A stretch of 64,000 nucleotides of DNA from NCBI GenBank assembly GCA_002271215.1, contig CP018628.1, positions 1,922,001 through 1,986,000 of the forward strand, written 5' to 3'. Every line of letters begins with the position of its first letter. Position 1 is the first letter of the stretch. The translations under genes were made by a program, and so were the position numbers. The stretch is from Lelliottia jeotgali (lineage in GTDB: Bacteria; Pseudomonadota; Gammaproteobacteria; Enterobacterales; Enterobacteriaceae). Of the stretch, positions 44,031 to 53,310 are shown piece after piece. The notes below the pieces were generated by a model that made no database searches, was not told where the DNA came from, and saw only the letters and a program-made list of their open reading frames with translations.

Positions 44031-44171
44031 TCAGATCTTACACGCATCACCGCAATCATCGTCGGCAACCACTGCCTGCGCTTTCTTGTCTGCATCTTCC
44101 AGACGTTCCGCGTTGCGCTCTTGCGCTTCTTCCAGACCGTTAAACACCAGATTATCGAGATCAATTTCCAT
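44031..44171 (-). CDS. Small acidic protein with C-terminal Cys motif
   Basis: 46 residues, starting MEIDLDNLVFNGLEEAQERN and ending with DDDCGDACKI. SD AGGTG lies six bases before the ATG at 44171; another ATG is three bases upstream. Acidic, helical, with two cysteines spaced CGDAC near the end that could bind metal or form a disulfide. It is divergent from a metallo-beta-lactamase-fold gene with a zinc ribbon. I do not recognise a named family. The start is clear of hydrophobic signal features, so it is cytoplasmic. Confidence 0.6.
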   Translation of the reverse strand: MEIDLDNLVFNGLEEAQERNAERLEDADKKAQAVVADDDCGDACKI

Positions 44172-44298
44172 CATGCACCTGCTTTGTTCAGTTTTTGCTG
44201 TTGGCAGATTATAGGATAAAAAAGTCAGGGAAAGTACCTCACCGCACGTAACGCCAATCCCTGCCATACTCATTCTCGAACGGATAAGAGGAGGGAAA

Positions 44299-45081
44299 AT
44301 GATCACACTCTGCAAAACCTGCGGGACATCCTATGACTCTGCGCCTGCACGCTGCGCGATTTGCGAAGACGAGCGCCAGTATGTTCCCGTCAGCGGGCAG
44401 CAGTGGGTTGATTTTGAGACCGTTACACGAAGCCACACCAACAAATGGCAGCAGCTTGAGCCTGGTCTGTTAAGCCTCAAAACCGTACCCAAATTTGCCA
44501 TCAACCAGCGTGCATTATTGCTGACCACGCCGCACGGCAACGTGCTGTGGGATTGCATCGCCACGCTCGACCCGGCCACGTTAACGCTGATTAAGGCGCT
44601 GGGCGGAATCCACGCTATCGCCATTTCCCATCCACATTATTACACCACCATGCAGGACTGGGCGGCGGCGTTTGACGCCCCGGTCTATCTCCACGCCAGC
44701 GATCGGGAGTGGGTGATGCGCGACAGTTCGGCGCTGCATTTCTGGGACGGTGATGCTCTGGATATTTTGCCCGGCGTCCGGCTGCTGCGTCTGGGCGGGC
44801 ACTTTGCCGGTGGCACGGTACTGCACTGGACTAACGACAGCGGGGTTCTGCTGGCCGGGGATATTTTGCAGGTCACGCCCGGCGCGGATCGCGTGTCGTT
44901 TATGTGGAGTTATCCGAATATGCTCCCGCTGCCTGGAGCCACGGTAGAGGCGATCACCGACCGTCTGAACGCGGTGGCTTTCGAACGGTTGTACGGCGCA
45001 TTCGAAGGCCAAAACATCACTGAGAATGCTCATGAAATCGTCATGCAATCAGGGCGGAAATATATTTCTTGTATGAAGTAA
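44299..45081 (+). CDS. Metallo-beta-lactamase-fold protein with N-terminal zinc ribbon
   Basis: 260 residues. A zinc-ribbon-like head has Cys5, Cys8, Cys19 and Cys22 (CKTCGT...CAIC). The MBL-fold domain follows, but the first metal motif is degenerate: SHPHYYTTM replaces HxHxDH. LGGHFAGGTVLHW and LLAGDILQV keep other ligands. It may bind one metal or be non-hydrolytic. SD GGAGGGAAA precedes the ATG at 44299. Role unknown. Confidence 0.8.
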   Translation: MITLCKTCGTSYDSAPARCAICEDERQYVPVSGQQWVDFETVTRSHTNKWQQLEPGLLSLKTVPKFAINQRALLLTTPHGNVLWDCIATLDPATLTLIKALGGIHAIAISHPHYYTTMQDWAAAFDAPVYLHASDREWVMRDSSALHFWDGDALDILPGVRLLRLGGHFAGGTVLHWTNDSGVLLAGDILQVTPGADRVSFMWSYPNMLPLPGATVEAITDRLNAVAFERLYGAFEGQNITENAHEIVMQSGRKYISCMK

Positions 45082-45153
45082 AGCGCGGTGGGTAAACTCA
45101 GGAAGCGTGATCTTGATCATGCCTAAACTAAAACAGATAAAAGAGACATTGCT

Positions 45154-45789
45154 ATGCAACATATCATTGAAGGTTTTCTCAGCTTTCAAAAAGAGATTTT
45201 CCCGCAACGTAAAGAACTCTTCCGCAGTTTAGCGTCCAGCCAGAATCCCAAAGCGCTTTTCATCTCTTGCTCAGACAGTCGTCTGGTCCCAGAACTGGTG
45301 ACGCAGCAGGAACCGGGACAGCTCTTTGTCATTCGTAATGCTGGCAACATCGTGCCGCCGTTCGGTCCTGAACCGGGCGGTGTCTCTGCGACGATCGAGT
45401 ATGCGGTGGTGGCGCTGGGCGTGACTGATATCGTGATTTGCGGTCACTCTAACTGTGGTGCGATGAAAGCGATTGCCGACAACGCCAACCTCGATCCGAT
45501 GCCTGCGGTCTCCCACTGGTTGCGTTATTCCGACGCCGCCAAAGCGGTGGTTGAGAACAAAACCTGGGATACGCCGACCGACAAAGTGAACGCGATGGTG
45601 CAGGAAAACGTCTTTGCTCAGCTGAGCAACATCAAAACCCATCCATCCGTAGCGGTGGGCCTGCGCAATAACGCCATCCGCCTGCACGGTTGGGTTTATG
45701 ACATCGAAAGCGGCGCAATTCTGGCGCTCGATAAAGACAGCAAAACCTTTATCTCCCTGTCTGATAATCCGCAGGTTTACTTCGAGTAA
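45154..45789 (+). CDS. Beta-class carbonic anhydrase
   Basis: A 211-residue cytoplasmic zinc enzyme that interconverts CO2 and bicarbonate. Zinc ligands Cys39, His98 and Cys101 ([20 protein letters not shown]), with the catalytic Asp41-Arg43 dyad. Closest in length and motifs to CynT-like enzymes rather than to E. coli Can (220 residues); no cyanase gene is adjacent. Ends at a strong bidirectional terminator. Confidence 0.9.
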   Translation: MQHIIEGFLSFQKEIFPQRKELFRSLASSQNPKALFISCSDSRLVPELVTQQEPGQLFVIRNAGNIVPPFGPEPGGVSATIEYAVVALGVTDIVICGHSNCGAMKAIADNANLDPMPAVSHWLRYSDAAKAVVENKTWDTPTDKVNAMVQENVFAQLSNIKTHPSVAVGLRNNAIRLHGWVYDIESGAILALDKDSKTFISLSDNPQVYFE

Positions 45790-45796
45790 ACCCGCG

Positions 45797-45822
45797 TCAG
45801 GGCGGGAATTTCCCCGCCCTGA
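45797..45822. terminator. Strong hairpin between the convergent carbonic anhydrase and cupin genes
   Basis: TCAGGGCGGG / CCCGCCCTGA-type stem around AATTT, ten bases from both stops. There is no long T-run, but its position and GC-rich stem suit bidirectional termination. Confidence 0.6.
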
Positions 45823-45830
45823 AACGCTCA

Positions 45831-47000
45831 TTATCCCGGCATGACTTCCCGCTTCAGACCCGCCTTACGCGCCGTTACCGGCAGCAGATCCGCCGCCGCG
45901 ACGTACCCGTCCGGGTCGAGACAGCGGTTTAATTCCCGCGCTTTTGCCAGAATTTCTTCATCCCAGTAAACGCGTTTACGCTGATCGCCTTGCGTGGTGA
46001 GGATACATTCCACGTCGCCGTCGACGGCGCGATATTTTCGCCAGCTATTGGCCGGAACGGAAATCACCGAGCGCTCAGGCGCAATCACGCTGACTTCCTT
46101 GCCCGCCTGATTCCACGTCACCTCCAGCGTGCCTTTAAACACCATGATCACCTGCACGTCCGGGCACAAATGACGCCCGACCACATGCTCTGGCGCAAGG
46201 CGCAGCCATTCCACGGAGAACCCGTGCGGATTCACAATCGCTGGCGCGGCGTGGCGATCCTGCGAAATGCCGTAGCCAATCACCGGCGCAATTTCGCCAC
46301 CGTGACCCGGCAGCACGGAATCCAGCAGACCGTCAGCTGACCAGCGGCGTTCGTCCCCGGTCACCGCACGCTGGCGCATCTCTGCAACAGAATAGTGGCG
46401 CAGGGCGGCGATCTCTTCCGGCGGCAGCGGGGCTAACAGCTGTGACGCGTCCGGCAGCGTATCGCCCGTGTTGACGTCGAGCAGCATATTGTCTCTGCTC
46501 AGATACAGCCCGTATTCGCTGGCCGCCGCCAGAATCGACGGGTGCCAGATGATCCCCCCGGTGTTATTTCCGCCGAGCACCGTATAGACCATCCCGCAGG
46601 TCTCTTCTTTACTGACGTTGGTAAAGCCGCGGAAAATCCACGTCGGAACCGACAGAATGGCGGGCGCGCTGAACTCGGCTTCGTTTTCGCCGTTCGCCCC
46701 CCAGCGAAAACGCCACGTGCCTTCGTGAATCAAAAACACCTCCGCCGTGAAGTGCAGATGCAGGTTATTGGTCACGCCTTTCGGCATCGCCGCCGCGCCA
46801 ATGTTAAAGCCGTGTGGTTCAGGAATGTTCACCACCTGCGCCGATGACTGCGTCACGCCAGGCCCGATAAACGAGTAGTTCTGCTTCAGATGCGAGCCAG
46901 GCAGCTTGCAGTCAATGAACGCCAGATTGCAGGACACCATATCGTCCGGTGTGATAACGCGGGTTTTGGCCTGCGCCGGGGTAATCGATTGTACTTTCAT
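45831..47000 (-). CDS. Bicupin protein of a catabolic island
   Basis: 389 residues from MKVQSITPAQAKTRV (start 47000, SD AGGAG); the frame extends upstream into the aldolase gene but without support. Two cupin domains. The first has the metal motif LHLHFTAEVFLIHEGTWRF (HxH...E). The second, GRHLCPDVQVIMVFKGTLEV, has lost one His and is probably structural. It could be a dioxygenase, isomerase or decarboxylase. It is the last gene of a six-gene leftward operon with aldolase, hydrolase, SDR, HisD-like dehydrogenase and MFS genes, so it probably acts late in the same pathway. Confidence 0.75.
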   Translation of the reverse strand: MKVQSITPAQAKTRVITPDDMVSCNLAFIDCKLPGSHLKQNYSFIGPGVTQSSAQVVNIPEPHGFNIGAAAMPKGVTNNLHLHFTAEVFLIHEGTWRFRWGANGENEAEFSAPAILSVPTWIFRGFTNVSKEETCGMVYTVLGGNNTGGIIWHPSILAAASEYGLYLSRDNMLLDVNTGDTLPDASQLLAPLPPEEIAALRHYSVAEMRQRAVTGDERRWSADGLLDSVLPGHGGEIAPVIGYGISQDRHAAPAIVNPHGFSVEWLRLAPEHVVGRHLCPDVQVIMVFKGTLEVTWNQAGKEVSVIAPERSVISVPANSWRKYRAVDGDVECILTTQGDQRKRVYWDEEILAKARELNRCLDPDGYVAAADLLPVTARKAGLKREVMPG

Positions 47001-47011
47001 GTGTTCTCCTG

Positions 47012-47803
47012 TTAATAACCGGATGCACCCGTGGTCGGGGCGGATGTGCCGCGTGCCTGCGCGATGGCAACGCGTGCGGCACGGCCAAGCTGCATGACGT
47101 CGTTGGCGGGGGTGACAAACTGAAAACCTTGTTCGATGCGCAGTCGCGCCGCATCGCCGGAGGTGCAAAATATCCCCGCCAGTTTTTGCCTCTCGCGGCA
47201 GCGGTTGACCACCCGCTCAACGGCCGCGATCATGTCTGGATGCTGAGATTCTGCGCTGGCGCTGCCGGTAAGGGTGAGCGACAGATCGTTCGGCCCGATA
47301 AACACCCCGTCCAGCCCGTCGGTTGCCAGAATGGCGTCGAGATTTGCCAGCCCTTCGCGGGTTTCAATCATCGCCAGGGTCAGGATCGCCTGATTCGCGT
47401 GCTGCGGATAATCCGCACCGCCGTACAGCAAACCGCGTGCCGGGCCAAAGGAACGCACGCCGTACGGTGGATAGCGGCAGGCGGCGACAAAGTGCGCGGC
47501 CTGTTCGGCAGTCGAGATCATCGGGCAGATAATCCCGTACGCTCCGGCGTCGAGCATGCGCATGATCTGCGCCGGGTCGTTGTGCTGAACACGCACCAGC
47601 GGCACCGCCGGGGTGGCGGAGAGTGCTTGCAGCATCGTCAGGGCGCTGGCGAAATCGATCATCCCGTGCTGCAAATCCACGGTCACTGCGTCATAACCCT
47701 GATGGCCGACAATTTCCGCACTGTAGCTCGACGGTATCGCCAGCCAGCCGTTGATGATTGGCGTGTTTTCCTGAATCAACTCTTTGAGTTTATTACGTCG
47801 CAT
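47012..47803 (-). CDS. HpcH/HpaI-family aldolase
   Basis: A 263-residue class II (metal-dependent) pyruvate or oxaloacetate-type aldolase. GHQGYDAVTVDLQHGMIDF, QIMRMLDAGAYGIICPMIST, the metal-binding Glu in LAMIETREGLANLD, and FIGPNDLSLTL with the second acidic ligand are present. It would cleave a 4-hydroxy-2-oxo acid or the like to pyruvate and an aldehyde. Its 5' end overlaps the alpha/beta hydrolase gene by 11 bp, and the bicupin follows 11 bp later. Substrate unknown. Confidence 0.85.
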   Translation of the reverse strand: MRRNKLKELIQENTPIINGWLAIPSSYSAEIVGHQGYDAVTVDLQHGMIDFASALTMLQALSATPAVPLVRVQHNDPAQIMRMLDAGAYGIICPMISTAEQAAHFVAACRYPPYGVRSFGPARGLLYGGADYPQHANQAILTLAMIETREGLANLDAILATDGLDGVFIGPNDLSLTLTGSASAESQHPDMIAAVERVVNRCRERQKLAGIFCTSGDAARLRIEQGFQFVTPANDVMQLGRAARVAIAQARGTSAPTTGASGY

Positions 47804-48515
47804 TAAGAGACTCCTGAATCCACTGGCGCAGCGGCGGGGCGATTTCGTCGGGCGCTTCGAGCACCGCGAAATGTCCAGCGGTGTGCACGGTTATCCGTCG
47901 CGAGCGAACCGCACTTGCCGAGGCCAGTTGATGATGATGGGGCGTGCAGATCGGATCGTGCGCGCCGTTGATAATAATGATTGGGCATGAGAGCGCGGCT
48001 AGTGCCACGCGGTTATCCCGACGGGTGATGGCGATATCCGTTTGACTGGCAAAGGTATCGTGGCCGCTCTCTTCTGCCATCTGGCAGATAATTTCCCTGA
48101 GCGCCGGATCACCCAGGCGCTCGGGTGCAACATACTTATGCCACAAATTTGCAGACAGCCACGCCGTCAGCCCTTGTTCACGCGCAGCACTTACCGCGTC
48201 GCGTCGGGAAGGCGCATTTTCCGGCGCATCGGCGAGCGGATTCACCGAGATTAGCGCCAGTCCGGCCAGCCGCTCGGGGGCGTCGGCGGCCATTTGGAGC
48301 GCCACGATGGCCCCGAGAGAAAACCCGGCCAGCAGAAAACGCGGCGGCAGGTTTTGCAGCAGACGCCGTGCGGCCTGTGGTGCGGAATCTGAACCCGTCA
48401 GGCTGATACACATCACGCTGGAAAGCGCTAATTGTTCAACCAGCGGCTGCCATAGCCGGGCAGTGCAGAGCGTGCCGCCAATCAGCACCAGCGGCAGTTC
48501 GGTATTATCGAGCAT
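47793..48515 (-). CDS. Alpha/beta hydrolase
   Basis: 240 residues with the fold's typical order. Oxyanion strand LVLIGGTLCTARLWQPLVEQ, nucleophile elbow LLAGFSLGAIVALQMA (Ser in GFSLG), an acidic residue in IIINGAHDPICTP, and a late His in TVHTAGHFAVLEAP. Resembles 3-oxoadipate enol-lactonase/esterase types. May open a lactone or ester intermediate. Lies eight bases after the SDR stop. Confidence 0.82.
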   Translation of the reverse strand: MLDNTELPLVLIGGTLCTARLWQPLVEQLALSSVMCISLTGSDSAPQAARRLLQNLPPRFLLAGFSLGAIVALQMAADAPERLAGLALISVNPLADAPENAPSRRDAVSAAREQGLTAWLSANLWHKYVAPERLGDPALREIICQMAEESGHDTFASQTDIAITRRDNRVALAALSCPIIIINGAHDPICTPHHHQLASASAVRSRRITVHTAGHFAVLEAPDEIAPPLRQWIQESLNAT

Positions 48516-48523
48516 GACTTACC

Positions 48524-49288
48524 TCAGGTTGCCGTCCAGCCGCCGTCGACCAGCAGGGCGGTGCCGGTGATCATCGCCGCCGCGTCGGAGGCCAAAAACA
48601 CGACCGGCCCCATCACATCTTCGACGCGTCCGAGCCGCCGCAGCTTGATGTTCTCCAGCACGTAGCGGCGAAAATCGGGGTTATCCAGCGATTGTCGCGA
48701 CAGCTCGGTTTCGATAAAGGTCGGGCAGATCGTATTGACCCGAATCCCCGCATCGCCCAGCTCCAGCGCCATCGTTTTGCTCAATCCCTCCAGCGCAAAT
48801 TTTGATGCACAATAGACGCTGCGATTCGGGCCGCCGACGTGGCCCATTTGGGATGACACATGAATAATGGAACCGGCAATCCCTTCGTCGCGCATCCGCT
48901 GCGCCACCCGCTGGCTGATAAAGAAGGTGGCCCGCAGATTTAGCGTCATTACGGCGTCAAAATTATCTTCGCTCACCGTCAAGAAAGGCTCATGGCGGGC
49001 CAGTCCGGCGCTGTTCACCAGAATGTCAAAAGCGGGCAACTGCCCCAGCGCCGACTCGACGCTGGCGCTGTCGGTGATATCCAGCGCCAGCGGATGCAGC
49101 GTCAAACCACTTTCGCCCGCCAGCGCGGCGGCGTGTTCCAGCGTGAGGGGATCGCGCGCGGCAATCCACACCTGAGCGCCCGCCTGAGTGAGTGCCACGG
49201 CGCTGGCAAATCCCAGTCCTTTGGAGCCGCCGGTCACCAGCGCCCGTTTTCCCGTCAATGTGAATGAGGGTGTCTGCGGAAGCGTCAT
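48524..49288 (-). CDS. Short-chain dehydrogenase/reductase
   Basis: A 254-residue classical SDR. NAD(P)-binding GGSKGLGFASAVALT (about residues 20-34), LVNSAGLARHEPF, catalytic Ser in IHVSSQMGHVG, Tyr and Lys in VYCASKFALEGLSK. The FabG/gluconate-dehydrogenase-like C-terminus reads VVFLASDAAAMITGTALLVD. Likely oxidises or reduces a hydroxyl of the pathway intermediate. Starts three bases after the HisD-like gene's stop. Confidence 0.88.
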   Translation of the reverse strand: MTLPQTPSFTLTGKRALVTGGSKGLGFASAVALTQAGAQVWIAARDPLTLEHAAALAGESGLTLHPLALDITDSASVESALGQLPAFDILVNSAGLARHEPFLTVSEDNFDAVMTLNLRATFFISQRVAQRMRDEGIAGSIIHVSSQMGHVGGPNRSVYCASKFALEGLSKTMALELGDAGIRVNTICPTFIETELSRQSLDNPDFRRYVLENIKLRRLGRVEDVMGPVVFLASDAAAMITGTALLVDGGWTAT

Positions 49289-49291
49289 GAA

Positions 49292-50614
49292 TTACACCTT
49301 TTCCCGTACGGGCGCAGGCGTGGCGTAGGGCACGTCGGTATTTCCGTAACGACGCACGCGAATGTTGGCCTGTTCCGCATGTCCGGCAAATCCTTCCAGC
49401 AGTGATAAACGCGAGCAGTAGCTACCGATTTCGGCGGTCGCTTCGTCGCTGAGGACTTTTTGCCAGGTGCAGGTTTTCATAAATTTGCCGACCCACAGGC
49501 CGCCCGTGTAACGCGCTGCTTTTTGCGTGGGAAGGGTGTGATTGGTGCCGATCACTTTGTCGCCATAGGCCACATTGGTGCGCGGGCCGAGGAACAGGGC
49601 GCCAAAGTTGGTGAGATTTTCGAGGAACCAGTCGTCGCGGTCGGTCATCACCTGCACGTGCTCGGAGGCAATGCTGTCCGCTTCAGCCAACATTTCGTCG
49701 TAGCTGTCGCAGACAATAATTTCGCCGTAATCCTGCCAGGACTGGCGGGCCACGTCGGCGGTTGGCAGTTTCTCCAGCAGGCGCTCGATTTCTGTCAGCG
49801 TTTCTTTTGCCAGTTTTAGCGAGTTGGTCAGCAGAATGGCAGGCGTGGTGACGCCGTGTTCCGCCTGACCCAGCAGATCGGTGGCGCAGATTTCCGCATC
49901 GACGGTGTCGTCGGCAATCACCAGCGTTTCCGTCGGACCGGCGAACAGATCAATGCCGACGCGGCCAAATAGCTGGCGCTTGGCTTCGGCCACATAGGCG
50001 TTGCCCGGCCCGACCAGCATATCAACCGGGGCCAGGGTGTCGGTGCCGAGCGCCATCGCGCCAATCGCCTGAATCCCGCCGAGGGCGAAGATCTCCGTCG
50101 CGCCCGCCATTTTCTGCGCGGCGACGATCGCCGGAGCCGGTTCGCCGCCAAACGGCGGGGCGCAGCTGATGATGCGCGAACAGCCTGCGACGTTGGCGGT
50201 GATAATCGACATATGCGCCGAGGCCAGCAGCGGATATTTCCCGCCCGGCACATAGCAGCCAACGGCGTTTATCGGGATATTTTTATGGCCTAGGATTACG
50301 CCGGGGCGGGTTTCAATTTCCAGGTCACGCAGGCAGGCTTTTTGCGCGCGGGCAAAATTAAATACCTGCTCCTGAGCGAATTCGATATCGTGAATATCCT
50401 GACGACTGAGCCTTTTCATGCAGCTGTTTATTTCTGCGTCCGACAAGCGATAATCACGGCGGTCGTAATTGTCGAATTTAATCGATAATTCACGAATCGC
50501 TTTATTCCCGCGTTTTTCAATATCCGCCAGAATCAGCTCAACGGTTTCGCGTATTTGTCGCTGCGCTTCCTGACGTTCCTGCACCGGTTTACTCGATTTA
50601 AGTTGATAAGCCAC
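49292..50614 (-). CDS. HisD-like zinc dehydrogenase 1 (catabolic paralogue of histidinol dehydrogenase)
   Basis: 440 residues with a GTG start at 50614 preceded by AAAGGAG. All HisD catalytic positions are present: zinc ligands Gln250, His253 (GQAEHG), Asp352 (GDKVIGTNH) and His412 (GHAEQ), and the acid/base pair Glu318-His319 (SEHVQ). HisD oxidises an alcohol to a carboxylate with two NAD+. HpsN, a relative, oxidises 2,3-dihydroxypropane-1-sulfonate. Here there are no histidine-synthesis genes; the context is catabolic. A polyol or diol-like substrate is inferred. A second homologue lies in the opposite arm (55532). Confidence 0.85.
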   Translation of the reverse strand: MAYQLKSSKPVQERQEAQRQIRETVELILADIEKRGNKAIRELSIKFDNYDRRDYRLSDAEINSCMKRLSRQDIHDIEFAQEQVFNFARAQKACLRDLEIETRPGVILGHKNIPINAVGCYVPGGKYPLLASAHMSIITANVAGCSRIISCAPPFGGEPAPAIVAAQKMAGATEIFALGGIQAIGAMALGTDTLAPVDMLVGPGNAYVAEAKRQLFGRVGIDLFAGPTETLVIADDTVDAEICATDLLGQAEHGVTTPAILLTNSLKLAKETLTEIERLLEKLPTADVARQSWQDYGEIIVCDSYDEMLAEADSIASEHVQVMTDRDDWFLENLTNFGALFLGPRTNVAYGDKVIGTNHTLPTQKAARYTGGLWVGKFMKTCTWQKVLSDEATAEIGSYCSRLSLLEGFAGHAEQANIRVRRYGNTDVPYATPAPVREKV

Positions 50615-50688
50615 GATGTTCTCCTTTCATATTTGAAATGACAGATGCCCTCCCGGCGAGCTGGGATAAATATCACTAAGCGGTTAAA

Positions 50689-51924
50689 TTATTCTCGCGC
50701 GGAGGCGAGGGAACGGTTTGCCGATATTTCTGCTGGCAGACTGGCTTTACGTGAATGAACCCAGCGCACCGAAAGCGGGGTGGCGATAGCGGCAATAATC
50801 GAAAGCCCCGCAATAAACAGATACCCGGATGAGAGATTAATATGCTGCATCATCACGCCCATGATCACTGGCCCGGCAAACATACCGCATGAATAAATGG
50901 TCTGGAATAATCCCATGCGGGTGGACTGTTCATCTGAAGAGGTGTTGACCACGCTCAGCGACATAAATGCCGCGAAAGCCATACCAAATGAGAAACCGGC
51001 CAGCGCCTGCAACAGATAAATCAGATACAGATTGCTGGTAAACGGAATGCCAAACGAGGAAACCACCTGCAGCAGAATGCCCAGCACGGCGGTTTTGACC
51101 AGCCCAAGCCGCTGATAAAACACCGAGCTGCACAGGGCAATTGCCAGAGCGTAGAAGATCAGGTGAATGTTACTCAGCAGAGTTAGAATGCCAGCCCGCG
51201 CGCCCAGCTGTTCAGCGTAGATAGGTGTGAGCGTGTCGCGGGTGGCGAACGGCACCAGAATCACGATGGTCGCCAGAATGCCAATCAGCCAGACGGAGCG
51301 GTCGGCCAGCTGGAGTTTCGCGCCTGCAATACAGGCTTTCAGAGACGGAGCCTTAACCGGATCGTGAACGTCGCGGATGCGGGTGGTCAGGAACAGGGCC
51401 AGCAGGGCGGACACACAGGAGACGAAAAATGCGATGTTGTTCGCAAAATAGTGAATCAACACGCCGCCGATGCAGTTGCCAAGAAACACCCCGATAGGGC
51501 CTGCCAGCGCCAGCAGAGCGACCGCTGCCGGGGCTTCTTTGCGATCAAAATAGCGGATAAACAGAATGTTATACAAAACCCAGGTGGCTGCGGTGACGCC
51601 ATCGGCGGCTTTCGCCAGATACAGGGTGATGGAATTTGGCTCCAGCCAGGCAATCGGCCAGGCGACAATCGGCAGCACCAGCGCTATCTGGATAAATATT
51701 TTGCGGCTCTTCACCACGTCAGAAATGATCCCCAGCGGGAAGCGAATCATCAGCGTCGCCAGACCGCTGGCGCCCATGATGATGCCCATCACCTGCGGTT
51801 CAATGCCCTGATTGATCATCATCGGGGCCAGAAACGCATCGATACTGTGAATACAGATATAAAACAACACGCTGATGATAAAAAACAGCCGGGCTTCCGG
51901 GCGGCGTAACAGTGCTCGAAACAT
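50689..51924 (-). CDS. Major facilitator superfamily transporter
   Basis: 411 residues from MFRALLRRPEARLFFIISVL (start 51924, SD AAGAGGT); an upstream in-frame ATG would add 16 residues. About 12 membrane helices. The MFS loop 2-3 region MIRFPLGIISDVVKSRKIFI is near residues 60-80. First gene of the leftward catabolic operon, 74 bp before the HisD-like gene; presumably imports the substrate. Confidence 0.88.
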   Translation of the reverse strand: MFRALLRRPEARLFFIISVLFYICIHSIDAFLAPMMINQGIEPQVMGIIMGASGLATLMIRFPLGIISDVVKSRKIFIQIALVLPIVAWPIAWLEPNSITLYLAKAADGVTAATWVLYNILFIRYFDRKEAPAAVALLALAGPIGVFLGNCIGGVLIHYFANNIAFFVSCVSALLALFLTTRIRDVHDPVKAPSLKACIAGAKLQLADRSVWLIGILATIVILVPFATRDTLTPIYAEQLGARAGILTLLSNIHLIFYALAIALCSSVFYQRLGLVKTAVLGILLQVVSSFGIPFTSNLYLIYLLQALAGFSFGMAFAAFMSLSVVNTSSDEQSTRMGLFQTIYSCGMFAGPVIMGVMMQHINLSSGYLFIAGLSIIAAIATPLSVRWVHSRKASLPAEISANRSLASARE

Positions 51925-52030
51925 GGTTGTGAACCTCTTAATAATTAATGGGTTATAACCAATCAAGTACAACGTTTACCGGTTCATTCCCTCTGGTGAC
52001 GACCCAATTCGCCCGGTACAATTGACGGTG

Positions 52031-52135
52031 TGCATACGTATTCAAAAATTGAAGTTACGAAAAGGTTTCAATTTTGTAAAGGTACAAGATCACCATTGTG
52101 AAAAAAATAATTTAGACGGTTGCATACGCATGCAA
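52031..52135. promoter_or_regulatory. Two LacI-type operators in the divergent promoter region
   Basis: TGCATACGTATTCA (52031-52044) and TTGCATACGCATGCAA (52120-52135) are palindromes sharing the core GCATACG, with a central CG typical of LacI-family sites. They lie 89 bp apart between the MFS and lacI-like starts, suited to loop repression of both arms. The remainder of 51925-52239 holds no gene. Confidence 0.75.
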
Positions 52136-52239
52136 AGATGGTGTAAGACTAAAAAGCACTCACTTTCCAGGCGCTCCTGACGGGGCGATTGTGATACAAA
52201 ACCTGAATGTGGCAGTGACAGGATAAGGAACCCAGGGTA

Positions 52240-53310
52240 ATGAAGCGTAAGACTTTTGCGGCGGTGACCAGCCAGCAGGTGGCACAGTTAGCAGGTGTAT
52301 CTCAGTCAGCGGTATCGCGGACTTTCACGCCGGGGGCGAGTATTTCGCCCGCCACGCGTGAAAAAGTGCTCAAGGCGGCACGCGAGCTGGGCTATCGGCC
52401 AAATGCGATTGCCCGGTCGCTCAATACCGCCCGGTCACGCATCATCGGCGTGGTGATCTCTTATTTCGATAATCAGTTTTACCCGCAGGTGCTGGAAGCG
52501 TTGGCGCAAAAACTGGATACCCTCAACTATCACTTGCTGTTGTTTGTCGGTGACAGGGACGGCAACGTGGACCGGATTTTTGACCAGATCATGCAGTACC
52601 GCGTGGATGGCATTGTGCTGGCGTCGGTCACGCTGTCGCTGGATCTCTCCCAGGAGTGTCTGGCCGCCGGCATTCCGGTGGTGCTGTTCAATCGCAGCGA
52701 AGAGAGCGGCATGGCATCGAGCGTCAACAGTAATAACGAAGCCGCTGCGCGCCAGATCGCAGAATTTCTGCTGGCCGGAGAGCACAAACGCTTCGCCTAC
52801 GTCGGCGGCGTGGCGGACTCGTCGGTGAATATCGCCCGTCAGCGCGGGTATCTTGAGACGCTCGCGGAACACGGCGTCACAGACGTACAGGTGGTGAATG
52901 GCAACTATGACGCGCAGCAAACCACGCGCGCGGCGTATTCTCTGTTCACTAACGCACCCGCACCGGACGCCATTTTTGTCGCCAACGACCATATGGCGGT
53001 GACGGTGATGGACGTGGCGCGTTACGAATTTGGTCTGCGGGTGCCGGAAGACGTGTCGATCATTGGTTACGACGATATTGGCCCGTCGGGCTGGCCGTCT
53101 TATGCCTTAACGTCGGCCTCCCAACCGGTGGAGGCGATGGTGACGGCAACGGTAGAGTTACTGATGAAGCAAATCGACAGCGGCAACATCGAGCCAGAAC
53201 AAATTACGCTGCCCGGTATGCTGGTGGTGCGCCACTCGGCGCGGCGTCCGCGCACCGGTGTTATCGAAAAAGACGGTTTATCTCTGTTCCAGCCTCAGGA
53301 GGTCAAATGA
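52240..53310 (+). CDS. LacI-family regulator of the catabolic island
   Basis: 356 residues. N-terminal helix-turn-helix TSQQVAQLAGVSQSAVSRTF (about 10-29) and hinge LGYRPNAIARSLNTARSRII, then a periplasmic-binding-like effector domain (about 65-330) with FVANDHMAVTVMDVARYEFG and VSIIGYDDIG. Likely represses both divergent operons until the pathway substrate or intermediate binds. Its stop overlaps the next gene by four bases. Confidence 0.92.
   Translation: MKRKTFAAVTSQQVAQLAGVSQSAVSRTFTPGASISPATREKVLKAARELGYRPNAIARSLNTARSRIIGVVISYFDNQFYPQVLEALAQKLDTLNYHLLLFVGDRDGNVDRIFDQIMQYRVDGIVLASVTLSLDLSQECLAAGIPVVLFNRSEESGMASSVNSNNEAAARQIAEFLLAGEHKRFAYVGGVADSSVNIARQRGYLETLAEHGVTDVQVVNGNYDAQQTTRAAYSLFTNAPAPDAIFVANDHMAVTVMDVARYEFGLRVPEDVSIIGYDDIGPSGWPSYALTSASQPVEAMVTATVELLMKQIDSGNIEPEQITLPGMLVVRHSARRPRTGVIEKDGLSLFQPQEVK

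Noticed and set aside
49292..50614. HisD-like gene considered as the biosynthetic hisD
   Set aside because: No other histidine biosynthesis genes are near, the context is a LacI-controlled catabolic set, and a second HisD-like gene lies in the same island.
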